A stretch of 25,425 bases of DNA. Origin: an uncultured Synergistales bacterium (GTDB lineage: Bacteria > Synergistota > Synergistia > Synergistales > Aminobacteriaceae). The stretch covers positions 1-25,425 of the forward strand of contig CAJOGG010000012.1 of assembly GCA_905234205.1 (NCBI GenBank). Reading direction: 5' to 3'. Both the position numbers and the translations under genes were made by a program. Positions 6,651 through 14,816 of the stretch are shown piece by piece. The notes under the pieces are model-generated. The model saw nothing but the letters and a program-made list of their open reading frames with translations, was not told where the DNA came from and searched no databases. Position 1 is the stretch's first letter. Every line of letters starts with the position of its first letter.

Positions 6651-8390
6651 TCAACAAAACCTTCTGAAGAACACCATACCCATCATCACAGCAAAGTCAA
6701 AAATCCCTGTCTTTTGCAACTGTTCGACTATTGCGTCGTCGACTTCAGCGATGCCATCTTTGCTAGCACTGACTGCAAATTTAAATCCGTTCGTGATAGC
6801 GCTAACCATATCGCGAATACCCATGAAGTTTTTGCGCCATGCAAAATATAGAGCGCCAGCAGCAACTATCAAAAGTTTTATTGGCGTGCTAAGCCCGGTG
6901 AACGCTTTCCAAATAGACTTTGCAACATTTGTAGTATTGCCTTTGAGCATTGAGAAACCTTTGGTAACAGAATTGAGCGGGTGCTTAAAAACTGTGGCTA
7001 AAAATTTCCCCGTAGACGTTAAATCGGTTCGCATTGAGCCAAAATATTTTAGTGCTGCTATTCTCAACATAGGCCAGACCTTCACAAAACCTGCCACTGT
7101 TTTCATAGCTCCGATGTATGTTAATGTTACAGCGAGCAAGCCTGTAATAGCACCAGTAAGACCGATAACAGCCTTGGTCAATATCGGATGTGCTTCGATT
7201 AGTTTCGTGAGCCAGCCTTTGAAAGCAGCAAATTTCAGAGTTGCCCACGTGAATATAGGCAATAAATGATTACCAATGGCAATTCGCAAGCCTTCAGATG
7301 CACTATCAAGTTGAAGCATAGCCCCTTTAGCAGTGGCATTCATTTGATCGGCCATTTCTTTCGAGGCTCCAGACGCTCCGTATATATTCTCTGTGAGTTC
7401 TGCTAGGCTACCATTCGCAACACTATCCATAATTGCGAGCATGCCGCCGCCAGCAACAGAGCCGAAAATCTTGTTCAGAATGCCGACTTTATCACCTGCG
7501 CCCATATTCTTAGTTTTCTCAGCTAAGTCTTTCATGAGTTCGGGCAATGGTCGTAAATCGCCCGTAGAAGTTTTTGCTTTGACGCCTAATTCCTCAAGTG
7601 CCTGGGCTGTTCGTGTAGGTTCTTCAGACAATCTCGAGAAAGCAGCTTTTAGAGCATTACCTGCTTGTGTACCCTTAATGCCAGCATTAGCCATAACGCC
7701 TAACATAGCATTAGTTTGCTCAATATCAACTCCTACAGCCTTTGCATACGGAGCGACATATTTTAAGGACTCACCTAGCAGAGCAATACTTGTATTACTT
7801 GCGGCACTGGTTTTTGCTAAAACATCAGCAACTCTTCCAGCAGTACTAGCTTCCATACCGAACCCACGAATAGCACTCGAAGCAATATCGGCAGCTTGTC
7901 CTAATTCCATTCCTTCAGCCGCCGCCATACTAAGAAGTCCAGGCATAGCTGCAATAATTTCATTATTTTCTGCAAGAGGGCCGTTAGCTTGAAACCCTGC
8001 ACGAGCTAGACTTTCTTGTGCTGATGCAACTTGTGAAGCTGAAAATAGAGTGGTGGCTCCTAGTTCTTTTGCTTGATTTGTTAAGGCTTCGAATATTTCA
8101 CCGGTTGATCCTGAAACAGCCCCGACTCTTGCCATAGCTTGTTCAAAATCCATAGCTGTGTTTAAGCTCGGAGCAAATATGTTATTGAAGCCCTGAAAAA
8201 TTTTCATGCCCCCGACAAGTGATGCGATGCCGCCCAACATTTCTTTAGCCCCTGCATCAAAATTAGCTAACATTTCTTTGCTAGCACCACTGAATGAAGC
8301 TAACTGTTGTTGAATTTTTTCGAGCCCAGCTGAGACGTTATCTTGCAAGCTCAAGACAATGCCAAGCCCCATAGCGCCCATTGCGTCCAT
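6651..8390 (-). CDS. Tape measure protein, N-terminal part (split by frameshift)
   Basis: The first 579 residues contain the PhageMin_Tail/TP901-type core (about residues 60-330): ATTLFSASQVASAQESLARA, LARAGF, SSAIRGFGMEAS, ANAGIKGTQAGNALKAAFSR and GVKAKTSTGDLRPLPELM. Hydrophobic helices follow (AVIGLTGAITGLLAVTLTYI, LLIVAAGALYFAW). The reading frame ends at TGA just after MGMVFFRRFC, whereas the conserved continuation EGFVEGFMEG is in another frame a few bases on. One base skipped, or an out-of-frame deletion repaired, would rejoin the two parts into about 1,320 residues. A GAGGTGA ribosome site precedes the ATG. Confidence 0.87.
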   Translation of the reverse strand: MDAMGAMGLGIVLSLQDNVSAGLEKIQQQLASFSGASKEMLANFDAGAKEMLGGIASLVGGMKIFQGFNNIFAPSLNTAMDFEQAMARVGAVSGSTGEIFEALTNQAKELGATTLFSASQVASAQESLARAGFQANGPLAENNEIIAAMPGLLSMAAAEGMELGQAADIASSAIRGFGMEASTAGRVADVLAKTSAASNTSIALLGESLKYVAPYAKAVGVDIEQTNAMLGVMANAGIKGTQAGNALKAAFSRLSEEPTRTAQALEELGVKAKTSTGDLRPLPELMKDLAEKTKNMGAGDKVGILNKIFGSVAGGGMLAIMDSVANGSLAELTENIYGASGASKEMADQMNATAKGAMLQLDSASEGLRIAIGNHLLPIFTWATLKFAAFKGWLTKLIEAHPILTKAVIGLTGAITGLLAVTLTYIGAMKTVAGFVKVWPMLRIAALKYFGSMRTDLTSTGKFLATVFKHPLNSVTKGFSMLKGNTTNVAKSIWKAFTGLSTPIKLLIVAAGALYFAWRKNFMGIRDMVSAITNGFKFAVSASKDGIAEVDDAIVEQLQKTGIFDFAVMMGMVFFRRFC

Positions 8391-8401
8391 TAGTAATCAC
8401 C

Positions 8402-8596
8402 TCACTTTCTCTGATTGTTTGCAGCTTTGATTCGTTTATTCTCTTCCTCTATATATATCTTCAATCGGTGAACGTACCAGCGAAGAGAAGTGACCGGCAT
8501 GTTCATTAATTCTTCATAGCCCCAGTGTAATTCGTGAGCTAAGAAGAATACTTGCTCATCTATAGGCCAATATTGCCCAGACTCGTCAAAGGCGTA
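8402..8596 (-). CDS. Tail assembly chaperone GT-type extension made by -1 frameshift
   Basis: This 64-residue frame (YAFDESGQYWPIDEQVFFLA, HELHWGYEELMNMPVTSLRW, then YVHRLKIYIEEENK to NQRK) has no usable start codon of its own and overlaps the end of the preceding gene in the -1 frame. It is entered by slipping on seven T's at 8602-8596, giving a 292-residue fusion of 228 shared residues plus these 64. Family knowledge: tail chaperone pairs (lambda G/GT, P2 E/E+E') are made this way in nearly all long-tailed phages, just before the tape measure gene. The position here fits exactly. The stop is 12 bases before the tape measure ATG. Confidence 0.85.
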   Translation of the reverse strand, partial: YAFDESGQYWPIDEQVFFLAHELHWGYEELMNMPVTSLRWYVHRLKIYIEEENKRIKAANNQRK

Positions 8597-9279
8597 AAAA
8601 AATCCGCGATTTGATATAACATAACTTCATTCTCAGAATCGCATTCGTAACACTCAATCTTAATCCGCGGATCTAAACCACCTTTGAGTCCTGCGTAAGT
8701 AGCTCTGATTTTTGCTAAATCACGAACAGGCAACTTCAAAAACTCTTTGTATTCTGGTGCCTTATCATTGAATTTCTTGCAAACAGCCATAGCTAAATGG
8801 ATTGTGTCAATATCTTTAATAGACGCTAACCACTGTTCAGAATGCCCCGTCATATAGTCAATCTCTGCGACGCCTTCACGAGTTTTTATAGCTATAGGCG
8901 TATCGGTCTGGTATGAATCAACTTTTAGCTCTCCAGAATCTAACATTTCACGTAAATTCATATGATAGCCGGAAGTCTTATGACATTTAGGACACTCGAA
9001 GTTAAAATCCATTTCATCACCATAACTCTGCATTCTTATCTGGAGTAACAAATAGTTACGGTCGCCCGTTCTCATGTCTAATAAGGCACTGATTAATTCT
9101 CCCTGATTGTCATATTTCTTGCCGTCAATGCTGACAATTGCTTTTGACATGAATTTATTAATCCATTGCCCTGACTTAATATCAGATTTATTAGTGAGAA
9201 TGCGTTCAGCGTCTGCTGTTAATTCTTGAATCTCACACTCAATGCCGGAAGGTAAAATAATTTTCTCTGTGTCGATCAT
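8560..9279 (-). CDS. Tail assembly chaperone G-type / gp26-like protein
   Basis: The zero-frame product is 239 residues. It begins with a short beta part (KIILPSGIECEIQEL) and an early helix with T-x-x-D-x-x-x-L. It carries two CxxC pairs, ECPKC (Cys96, Cys99) and ECYEC (Cys210, Cys213), which look like a zinc ribbon with distant halves, as in T4 gp26-like baseplate/tail chaperones. The chaperone would coat the tape measure during tail assembly. Codons 226-228 (GAT TTT TTT) end in the slippery T's; non-shifting ribosomes finish with TPLTSLGNIGL. An AAGGTGAG ribosome site lies within the end of the tube gene. Confidence 0.78.
   Translation of the reverse strand: MIDTEKIILPSGIECEIQELTADAERILTNKSDIKSGQWINKFMSKAIVSIDGKKYDNQGELISALLDMRTGDRNYLLLQIRMQSYGDEMDFNFECPKCHKTSGYHMNLREMLDSGELKVDSYQTDTPIAIKTREGVAEIDYMTGHSEQWLASIKDIDTIHLAMAVCKKFNDKAPEYKEFLKLPVRDLAKIRATYAGLKGGLDPRIKIECYECDSENEVMLYQIADFFTPLTSLGNIGL
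8596..8602 (-). promoter_or_regulatory. Programmed -1 ribosomal frameshift site (T TTT TTT)
   Basis: Seven consecutive T's follow GA and precede ACG. In the zero frame they read GAT TTT TTT ACG, the X-XXY-YYZ form that allows both tRNAs to re-pair one base back. The -1 frame then stays open for 64 codons through a protein with normal amino-acid content. No downstream stem-loop or pseudoknot was worked out by eye. Confidence 0.85.
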
Positions 9280-9280
9280 G

Positions 9281-9760
9281 TTATCTCACCTTTGTAACAA
9301 GAACGTCGCCCACCGTAAGCGTAAGAGTCTCGACCATGTGCTCTGAGCTTGTGCCTTCGCCATCGCTCCATGAAATTTGAGATACGAAGCATTCATACAA
9401 AGTCCATTTCTGTGTAACGCGTCCCATTCGGTCAACATGACTAACAACGACTGTCCTACGATAATCCGCAGGTAATCCCTGATTGCCTGTTGCTGTATTA
9501 ACTTCAGACGTTAACCAGTTCCACGCAGCCATGTCGCCATTGTCAGCAAACATGCCTTTCTCAAGCGTACAATCGCCAATAGTTTTGCGGCCCGCGAATT
9601 TCTCGTCACGTATGCTTCCGCCCGAAGCAAATGTATCAACTTCTGTAGAAACTTCAGGTAAAGTAACTTTTTGGAAGACAGCTGCATCAAAGCCATCAAC
9701 AGTTATAGTCCACTGCCAACCTTGGCGAGGGTGTCCAGGAAATTTAGGTTTTAGTCCCAT
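9281..9760 (-). CDS. Tail tube protein (T4 gp19-like family)
   Basis: This 159-residue protein matches the gp19-like tube family of contractile tails and injection systems. It has an early strand with F-x-V-x-V-D-G-type sequence (WTITVDGFDAAVFQKVTLPE), a Gly/Lys stretch (GGSIRDEKFAGRKTIGDCTL), the conserved W in MAAWNWLTSEV, and the late segment LYECFVSQISWSD followed by EHMVETLTLTVG. Six-membered rings of it form the inner tube through which DNA passes. It lies directly downstream of the sheath gene, the normal order. Confidence 0.9.
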   Translation of the reverse strand: MGLKPKFPGHPRQGWQWTITVDGFDAAVFQKVTLPEVSTEVDTFASGGSIRDEKFAGRKTIGDCTLEKGMFADNGDMAAWNWLTSEVNTATGNQGLPADYRRTVVVSHVDRMGRVTQKWTLYECFVSQISWSDGEGTSSEHMVETLTLTVGDVLVTKVR

Positions 9761-9776
9761 ATTAATTCACACTCCC

Positions 9777-11345
9777 TTATGCAGCACCGACAACTTCAGT
9801 CAATGCTTCTTCGAAATCAGCGTCAAGTCTTGTAATCGCAACATCAACCATGACCCACTTAATACCCACAACTGGTTTGATAAAAATTTGACATTTGAAC
9901 TCTCCGCGCTGAATTGATTCTGTAGTATTAAGTTTTGCGTCGTCTATAGTGTCAGCGTCTTGATCGCAGAAAATTCTGTAATCGTAGAACCACCTAGCGC
10001 TTTGCCATTCTCTGAACTTAGGCTCTATTCCGTTATAAAATTGTTTCCAAGTTATAGGATCATTTGGCTGATGAATATAAGCTCGACCATATGCTGCAAC
10101 AGTTTTCTTTATGACGATCAACATTCTGCGAACGTTGACTTCACGTAATAAACTAGCCTGCCTCTGTAAGGTTTGAGCTCCCCATACTACTGACCCTGTA
10201 TCCTCAAACATGCACACGGGGTTAATTTGATTCTCGCAAATGTAATTCCCGTCTCCGAGTCTCCCACGGCTTCCGACGTTTACATCAACACCAAAAGCGT
10301 TAAGGATTCGGCCACGCCTCGAACCTGCAGGAACATAACTTTCATTAGCCATATAATCATTCACGGCCATAACTCCTAACACATCACCAACAGGAGATAT
10401 AAAGCGCTCTTTCTGCGTTGATACGTCATAGATTTTGAGCTTCGGATAATACATGGCGCCATAATTGCTGACAAAAGCAGCGTGATTGTAAGCACCTTTG
10501 CCCAACCTAAAATCGACAGCTTCTTGTGGGGTGAGATTAAACGGAGTCTCCGTAATGAAGAGTAAATCGCCGCGAGTCTCACAGTAAGCAAGCCCAGCAG
10601 AAATTACGGCCGGTGAGGACACACCTGGAACAGCTAACTGAATCGCGTCAGTAATATCATCAAAGACATGAAGCCCCGTCGAATTTGTGGCAGAGCCGAT
10701 ATAGTCAGCGTCAACCATAGCACCACCATCATTGCCACCCGTTAATGAGTAAGTACCTGTTGCTGGACGTGCTGTTGCCTTGTTGGTTAATGTGCTCAAA
10801 TCTGCGCATGTTATATAAGAACTCTTAATAGTCTCAACATAACTTTCACTTGAGCTATCCATTGATAAATCTTCGAAGCTCTCAACTTCTTCATCGCCAT
10901 CGTAAACAGTTATGTCAAATAATTTAGTAGAGTCTAAATCACTGTCGGCAATAACAACCTTCAAAGCGTCTCCCCAAACACCTTGCGAACTAGCGCTAAC
11001 CTTGAGAGTATTTGCGGGAGTTTCTTGGCGATCCTTGAGAGTCGCAGAAGCACTCACAGCTGTTAGTGTTGACTTGTCAGTTATATCTGCGTAGTGAGCT
11101 GCCCTGGATACCCATAACACTGCCCCATAACTTAAAGCTCTCTTGGCTAACAGTGGGAAATCTGACGCGCTAATTTCGCCGCCGAAGGTTCGCTCAAACT
11201 GTAATTCAGAGCTAATAAGCTGCGGAGTACCTATAGGTCCTTTCTCTGTGGGACCAATTGCGCAAGAAATGCCCTTCAATATAGTGTCAACATATTGCGA
11301 TAAGTCGGTCTCTGTAACAATTTCACGCGGTAAACCTGCTCCCAT
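9777..11345 (-). CDS. Tail sheath protein
   Basis: This 522-residue protein is a contractile tail sheath of the Mu gpL/T4 gp18 family. It begins with the typical GAGLPREIVTETDLSQYV, then GISCAIGPTEKGPIGTPQLI with the conserved F-x-x-x-F-G of the sheath opening (FERTFGG). The central variable part (about residues 90-270) is acidic. The conserved C-terminal domain shows VLGVMAVND, GDGNYICENQINPVCMFED, GAQTL-x-x-x-x-x-L-R-E-V-NVRRML and FRKW-like FREWQSARWF. Its ATG overlaps the stop of the small upstream gene as TAATG. Contraction of this layer drives the tube into the host. Confidence 0.92.
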   Translation of the reverse strand: MGAGLPREIVTETDLSQYVDTILKGISCAIGPTEKGPIGTPQLISSELQFERTFGGEISASDFPLLAKRALSYGAVLWVSRAAHYADITDKSTLTAVSASATLKDRQETPANTLKVSASSQGVWGDALKVVIADSDLDSTKLFDITVYDGDEEVESFEDLSMDSSSESYVETIKSSYITCADLSTLTNKATARPATGTYSLTGGNDGGAMVDADYIGSATNSTGLHVFDDITDAIQLAVPGVSSPAVISAGLAYCETRGDLLFITETPFNLTPQEAVDFRLGKGAYNHAAFVSNYGAMYYPKLKIYDVSTQKERFISPVGDVLGVMAVNDYMANESYVPAGSRRGRILNAFGVDVNVGSRGRLGDGNYICENQINPVCMFEDTGSVVWGAQTLQRQASLLREVNVRRMLIVIKKTVAAYGRAYIHQPNDPITWKQFYNGIEPKFREWQSARWFYDYRIFCDQDADTIDDAKLNTTESIQRGEFKCQIFIKPVVGIKWVMVDVAITRLDADFEEALTEVVGAA

Positions 11346-11539
11346 TACTCTTCTCCCTCCTGCTCGTTACTGGGGACAATTAATAAATGACCCTTATGTT
11401 CAGCAAGCATCATAGCCTGACTAATTTGTTCTTGATTAACAATGGCTTTACCCCGTGTTCCAAGATATAGGCTTTCACCATTTGCCATTGGATAATCACG
11501 AGGGCCATCGCATAAATTTTTCACTAAACATTCATTCAT
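11345..11539 (-). CDS. Small protein before the sheath gene (64 aa)
   Basis: This 64-residue protein (MNECLVKNLCDGPRDYPMAN, then ESLYLGTRGKAIV, ISQAMMLAEHKGHLLIVPS) sits exactly where Mu-like and related myophages carry a tiny gene before the sheath. It overlaps the upstream gene by eight bases and the sheath by one. The pattern (short hydrophobic core, then a helix and terminal strand) resembles proteins in that slot, but no named family is certain. It might act in tail completion or as a sheath cofactor. Confidence 0.65.
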   Translation of the reverse strand: MNECLVKNLCDGPRDYPMANGESLYLGTRGKAIVNQEQISQAMMLAEHKGHLLIVPSNEQEGEE

Positions 11540-12095
11540 GTTGTATTTTCACCTCTGTATTAATCTCTGTGATTAATGAGTATTCTTCTCGGATATTGCT
11601 ATAAATTTCAACGTCGTACACAATAATTTCCCCTTTGCATTGGAAGACTTGCGAAACATTAGGAAACACGTCAGAGCTAGCCATGAGATTCCAAGCCCAG
11701 GTATATACGCGTTCACGGTCAGCATTTTTAGCGGTGAGTGTTATGTGAGATTGATTGAGCCTGCTAAATTTCTCTATGAGCTCCAACAAACCTAAGTTAC
11801 TCTCACAAGCAACACTGACATCAAAGCGCAAGTCATACCAACGTGGCGGAATTTCTCTGGCTGCAACGCCAGCTTCATAATCAATAGCTGTGATTCGTTC
11901 AGGGTCTCGCATTAACCGTTTTTTCTCCGTGAGACTTGGACCAGTTAATACGATTGCTGGTAACGTAGAAATTTCTGTTATGGCTCCAGCGCTTAAAGTT
12001 GTGTTCTGCTCAATATTTTCGCGTAAAAGTGTTATGAGTGCTCGTATGGTCTCAACAATCAAAGTCTGTTCCTCATTCTCAGACAACGCGGACAA
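11532..12095 (-). CDS. Neck/tail completion protein (187 aa)
   Basis: This gene lies between the gpG-like gene and the sheath, the slot of a tail terminator or completion protein. The protein opens with an alpha helix (EEQTLIVETIRALITLLREN), has a central beta stretch (RWYDLRFDVSVACES, LLELIEKFSRLNQ) and ends in mixed strands (IIVYDVEIYSNI). The start is TTG at 12095, the only available start between two upstream in-frame stops and the first helix. No strong ribosome site is seen. A tail terminator role is inferred from position and size; the family was not recognised with certainty. Confidence 0.6.
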   Translation of the reverse strand: MSALSENEEQTLIVETIRALITLLRENIEQNTTLSAGAITEISTLPAIVLTGPSLTEKKRLMRDPERITAIDYEAGVAAREIPPRWYDLRFDVSVACESNLGLLELIEKFSRLNQSHITLTAKNADRERVYTWAWNLMASSDVFPNVSQVFQCKGEIIVYDVEIYSNIREEYSLITEINTEVKIQHE

Positions 12096-12235
12096 AGAAT
12101 AAAATCTTTATTACTTCCATGTCCCCACCCTGCAGGAAGTGTGTAGTTAGTATCGTTATATCGTCCTGATACAGGTTTTGCTTTGTCTTGAGCACCGCAT
12201 AAATCACGGACTGCTACATAAATTTGCTTTATCAT
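12059..12235 (-). CDS. Small Cys-pair protein (58 aa), likely zinc-binding
   Basis: This very short gene encodes MIKQIYVAVRDLCGAQDKAK, a middle containing LPAGWGHGSNK, and ends FILCPRCLRMRNRL. It has C13 and a late CPRC pair, similar to small zinc-ribbon phage proteins in which a GWG turn lies between the Cys groups. It is ATGA-coupled to the gpG-like gene upstream and overlaps the next gene by 37 bases, which supports a real translated gene. Function unknown. Its place among the neck genes suggests a minor structural or regulatory role. Confidence 0.6.
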   Translation of the reverse strand: MIKQIYVAVRDLCGAQDKAKPVSGRYNDTNYTLPAGWGHGSNKDFILCPRCLRMRNRL

Positions 12236-12750
12236 ATTGCAAACGCCTCCTGTATAGCCTGAGCGTAAATCTCTCTGACTTTGTTTTGAAATTCATCGTT
12301 ATATAGAACTGGCCGAATGTATGGACGTGCCGGAATGTTTATGTATTGGGTAGTCGTTTTCAAGTGAATGCCTTGATGGTGGAGATACGCTCTCATTTTT
12401 GGAGTCACTGGAATCGTACAGCCAAACTCATGTACAGCCGCGATATTGACTTCCTTGCCTTTCTTGACTCCCACAAAAACGCTTTTGGCATTATCAAATA
12501 CCTGATAAGTAACGCTTCCAACTAAATCGCCGTGATCAATTAATGGTTTACTCGATCTTTTACGCTCGATTGTAAATTGGCTTAATGGAGCAAAGGTTTT
12601 ACCACCTGGTGCACCGCTAATAATACCTTTCTTGACTTGGCTAGCTCCATAATTACCAACCCTGGCCGCACTTTTAGTTAGTGCAGCTCTCAACTTTGCA
12701 GGATTCAAAATATTGCTTACCTTGCTCCAATCTCCGGTCAATTCGCTCAA
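12232..12750 (-). CDS. Virion morphogenesis / tail completion protein (Mu gpG-like)
   Basis: The protein (about 172 residues) has the gpG pattern: an N-terminal LTGDWSKVSNIL, the helical ARVGNYGASQVKKGI, GGKTFAPLSQFTIERKRSSK with PLIDHGDLVGSV, AAVHEFGC, and IPARPYIRPV near the end. The family takes part in joining tail to head. A TTG start at 12750 is chosen because it makes a TTGA overlap with the upstream stop and has AAGGAGG about eight bases before it. A start at 12789 would overlap the previous gene by 43 bases. Confidence 0.85.
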   Translation of the reverse strand: MSELTGDWSKVSNILNPAKLRAALTKSAARVGNYGASQVKKGIISGAPGGKTFAPLSQFTIERKRSSKPLIDHGDLVGSVTYQVFDNAKSVFVGVKKGKEVNIAAVHEFGCTIPVTPKMRAYLHHQGIHLKTTTQYINIPARPYIRPVLYNDEFQNKVREIYAQAIQEAFAI

Positions 12751-13109
12751 CGCGTCCGCCTCCTTGTGAAGTAGACGTGTACGTGCCAAAATCTGCCGTA
12801 ATAATGAGCTGCGGGTCTAATCTCCGTGATAATTAAGCGTGAACTATCTTCGAGCTCTAGCTCGTCAGCAACAGTGCCGCCCGATAAATCCCAGTCCTTA
12901 GCATAAAAAACTATATGGCCATCATTGGCAGGATCATTGCCATCAGGAACTGCTATTAGCTTCTTGAAAGTGTCATACTTAACCTGGCCTTTGAGAATAA
13001 TTGGTTCAGACCATTCTATTTTTCCAGTGGGGCCCAAGAATTCGTCCTGTTCAGTCTCAAGCCTATGATGCAAAATAACTTTGACGGGGTGAATTACTTT
13101 TGGAAACAT
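12747..13109 (-). CDS. Head-tail joining/stopper protein
   Basis: This protein (about 120 residues) begins MFPKVIHPVKVILHH and has a mostly beta pattern: ILKGQVKYDTFKKLIAVPDG, HIVFYAKDW, then ELELEDSSRLIITEIRP and HYYGRFWHVHVYF. The order capsid, small protein, connector, this gene, gpG-like is the usual place of a stopper or joining protein. The ATG at 13109 forms TAATG with the upstream stop. It is short and has no catalytic motifs, so the call rests on position and fold-like pattern. Confidence 0.65.
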   Translation of the reverse strand: MFPKVIHPVKVILHHRLETEQDEFLGPTGKIEWSEPIILKGQVKYDTFKKLIAVPDGNDPANDGHIVFYAKDWDLSGGTVADELELEDSSRLIITEIRPAAHYYGRFWHVHVYFTRRRTR

Positions 13110-13687
13110 TAACACACCGCCATTCTGAAATGTGATCGAATATAAAATTTCAACACGTCGTCAATTTCTCTATCGCCTGTAATAACGCTGCTTGCATCAA
13201 CATTTGCGAGTGAATAGCTATGCCCATCAGTTGTTTCTGAAGTAATTAAGCCTTTCACAGCTAATTCATCTTGAGCTGCAGCATCGCTTAACGATGGGAA
13301 ATAATACATAGCCAACTTTACCGCAATACGCTTTATCGGAGCAGGCGTTACTTCATAGCCCCATGTGCCCGAAATTTTAATATTCTGAATCCCTTTAGGC
13401 CATTTGGCTTCACGATAGAGTTTAGGATAATTAGCGTTATGATAAATTACAAAATCTGTAATAACTTCATCATTACACAGAATTTCGCTTGCCTCAATTA
13501 ATGGATAAGGAAGCGGGAAATTTTGACCGCCTCGTCCATCAAATGTCAATAATAATTCTCTTTGCTCAAAGAATTGTCCTGTGATTCTGTCGATGAAATC
13601 GCAAGATAACCCTACAAGCTCCGATAATTTTTCGTCAGTGTCGTCTAATCCTTCGTTGCGCAAGTCCTCAACACTGCAATAACTCAT
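13109..13687 (-). CDS. Head-tail connector protein (gp6/YqbG-like)
   Basis: This 192-residue protein starts MSYCSVEDLRNEGLDD and continues with SELVGLSCDFIDRITGQFFE, the two-helix opening of gp6-type connector adaptors (a helix with an N-x-G turn and an FID-x-x-T-G motif). The central beta part (NIKISGTWGYEVTP, PAPIKRIAVKLAMYY) is also typical. Rings of it attach under the portal. Its ATG overlaps the small upstream gene by ATGA and its stop overlaps the next gene start. Confidence 0.82.
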   Translation of the reverse strand: MSYCSVEDLRNEGLDDTDEKLSELVGLSCDFIDRITGQFFEQRELLLTFDGRGGQNFPLPYPLIEASEILCNDEVITDFVIYHNANYPKLYREAKWPKGIQNIKISGTWGYEVTPAPIKRIAVKLAMYYFPSLSDAAAQDELAVKGLITSETTDGHSYSLANVDASSVITGDREIDDVLKFYIRSHFRMAVC

Positions 13688-13878
13688 TTTCGCTCAAAGA
13701 GTCCAGTAGCTAAAAATCTATCAGCTCTAGTGGAGTCAATCTCAAATACTTCACCATTCTTAGCGGTAATACCGTCAATATTAACACTTCCGCCTCCTGT
13801 AAGAACGATTGAGACTTTCTCTTTTTTAGGCTTCTGCGGTTTTTGCTCTGGCGGCGCTACGACAACTTCATCAGCCAT
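13684..13878 (-). CDS. Small head accessory protein (64 aa)
   Basis: A Lys/Pro-rich start (EQKPQKPKKEK) is followed by a compact beta part: VSIVLTGGGSVNIDGI, KNGEVFEIDSTRADRFLATG, LFERK. Such short proteins, with a conserved G-x-V-x-E-V-D-x-x-x-A-D-R-x-x-x-x-G pattern, lie directly after the major capsid gene in many phages. It might be a decoration or connector-linked protein. The start is two bases after the capsid stop. Confidence 0.62.
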   Translation of the reverse strand: MADEVVVAPPEQKPQKPKKEKVSIVLTGGGSVNIDGITAKNGEVFEIDSTRADRFLATGLFERK

Positions 13879-13880
13879 TG

Positions 13881-14801
13881 CTAAAAGTCATACCCGATAA
13901 CGAGCGCGTCGTCCCAAACGATTTTGCCCGGGTCAATTCTCATATACATAGTATATTCAGTCTGATCCTTGCGCTGATTAAACTGTGAGTATACTTTCAT
14001 AGAGCGCTGAACACCCGACACAAGGTTAAGCCTGTTAGTGAGAATGATTACGTCGTCAGGAATGTATTCTACAGGGAAAATTTTTATCCCCAAGAAATCC
14101 TGTAACTTTCCAGTCGTAAGTGTGGAGTCGCCTAAGGCTGTGACTCTATTAGCCAAACTCAATATGTAGGCATCTGCGACGCTTGACGAGCAATAAAATC
14201 TCATATTCTTTCTATCGCGCTTGAACTGATTTGGCATCATTGCAAGCATACCAGGAAAAATCACGTCTTTGTAGTCAGTCTTATTCTTAATGGAATATTT
14301 ATGGGCGGCGGTGCTAGCTTTAGCTTGTTTGATAATACCATCGCCAATCGTCAAGAAACTTGCGTCTGTACCTGCGGCAGCAGTGTCACCATTAAACATA
14401 AGATCGGCTACATCATTACCAAACTGTTGAGCCAATTCACGGGCTATTCTATCTGCTGCACTCTGACCTTCGATATTATCCTCAAGAAATTCTGAAGTAA
14501 TATCAGCGGATAATCTCACTTTTACGCTGCGTAATTCCTTGCGATTGATCGTAACACCTGCAAGTTCACTAGGTGCTGCGGCCTCGGTAGCTTTTCTGAT
14601 TAACCTGCTTCCGATTAGTAAGAAGTCAAGTTGCTTTTCGGGGGCTACCATTGATTCGAGGCGGGTATCCTTCAAAATCTCGGTGTTATCTACCATGTAA
14701 CTGATAAACTTCTTAGCCTGTTCGGGACTAAGCATTCCGCCAGTACCTAATGTTGTGCCTGATGTGATGGCGTCCTTTATCATTGCTCTATTACTGCTCA
14801 T
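13881..14801 (-). CDS. Major capsid protein
   Basis: This protein of about 306 residues shows the HK97/P2-like capsid pattern. The N-arm SNRAMIKDAITSGTT is followed by LGTGGMLSPEQAKKFISYM and ILKDTRLESM. The E-loop region comes next (VRLSADITSEFLEDNIEG), then RIARELAQQFGNDVADLMFNGD, and a C-terminal domain with GILAMMPNQF-like sequence (PGMLAMMPNQF), LGIKIFPVEYIPDD and TLTTGKLQDF. The ATG at 14801, with GGAGAG eight bases before, is preferred to a GTG three codons upstream. It is preceded by protease and scaffold genes and followed by connector genes. Confidence 0.9.
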   Translation of the reverse strand: MSSNRAMIKDAITSGTTLGTGGMLSPEQAKKFISYMVDNTEILKDTRLESMVAPEKQLDFLLIGSRLIRKATEAAAPSELAGVTINRKELRSVKVRLSADITSEFLEDNIEGQSAADRIARELAQQFGNDVADLMFNGDTAAAGTDASFLTIGDGIIKQAKASTAAHKYSIKNKTDYKDVIFPGMLAMMPNQFKRDRKNMRFYCSSSVADAYILSLANRVTALGDSTLTTGKLQDFLGIKIFPVEYIPDDVIILTNRLNLVSGVQRSMKVYSQFNQRKDQTEYTMYMRIDPGKIVWDDALVIGYDF

Positions 14802-14816
14802 TCGTATCACTCTCCA

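Noticed and set aside
7393..7992. Plus-strand ORF of about 199 codons opposite the tape measure
   Set aside because: Ala/Ser/Pro-rich shadow of a well-recognised tape measure domain; no start context.
471..11345. Possibility that this is an R-type bacteriocin or injection system rather than a phage
   Set aside because: The tail genes resemble such systems, but terminase, portal, protease and major capsid genes are present in the same cluster.
12232..12789. Longer start (TTG at 12789) for the gpG-like protein
   Set aside because: It would overlap the previous gene by 43 bases; the TTG at 12750 gives a TTGA overlap and an ideal AAGGAGG.
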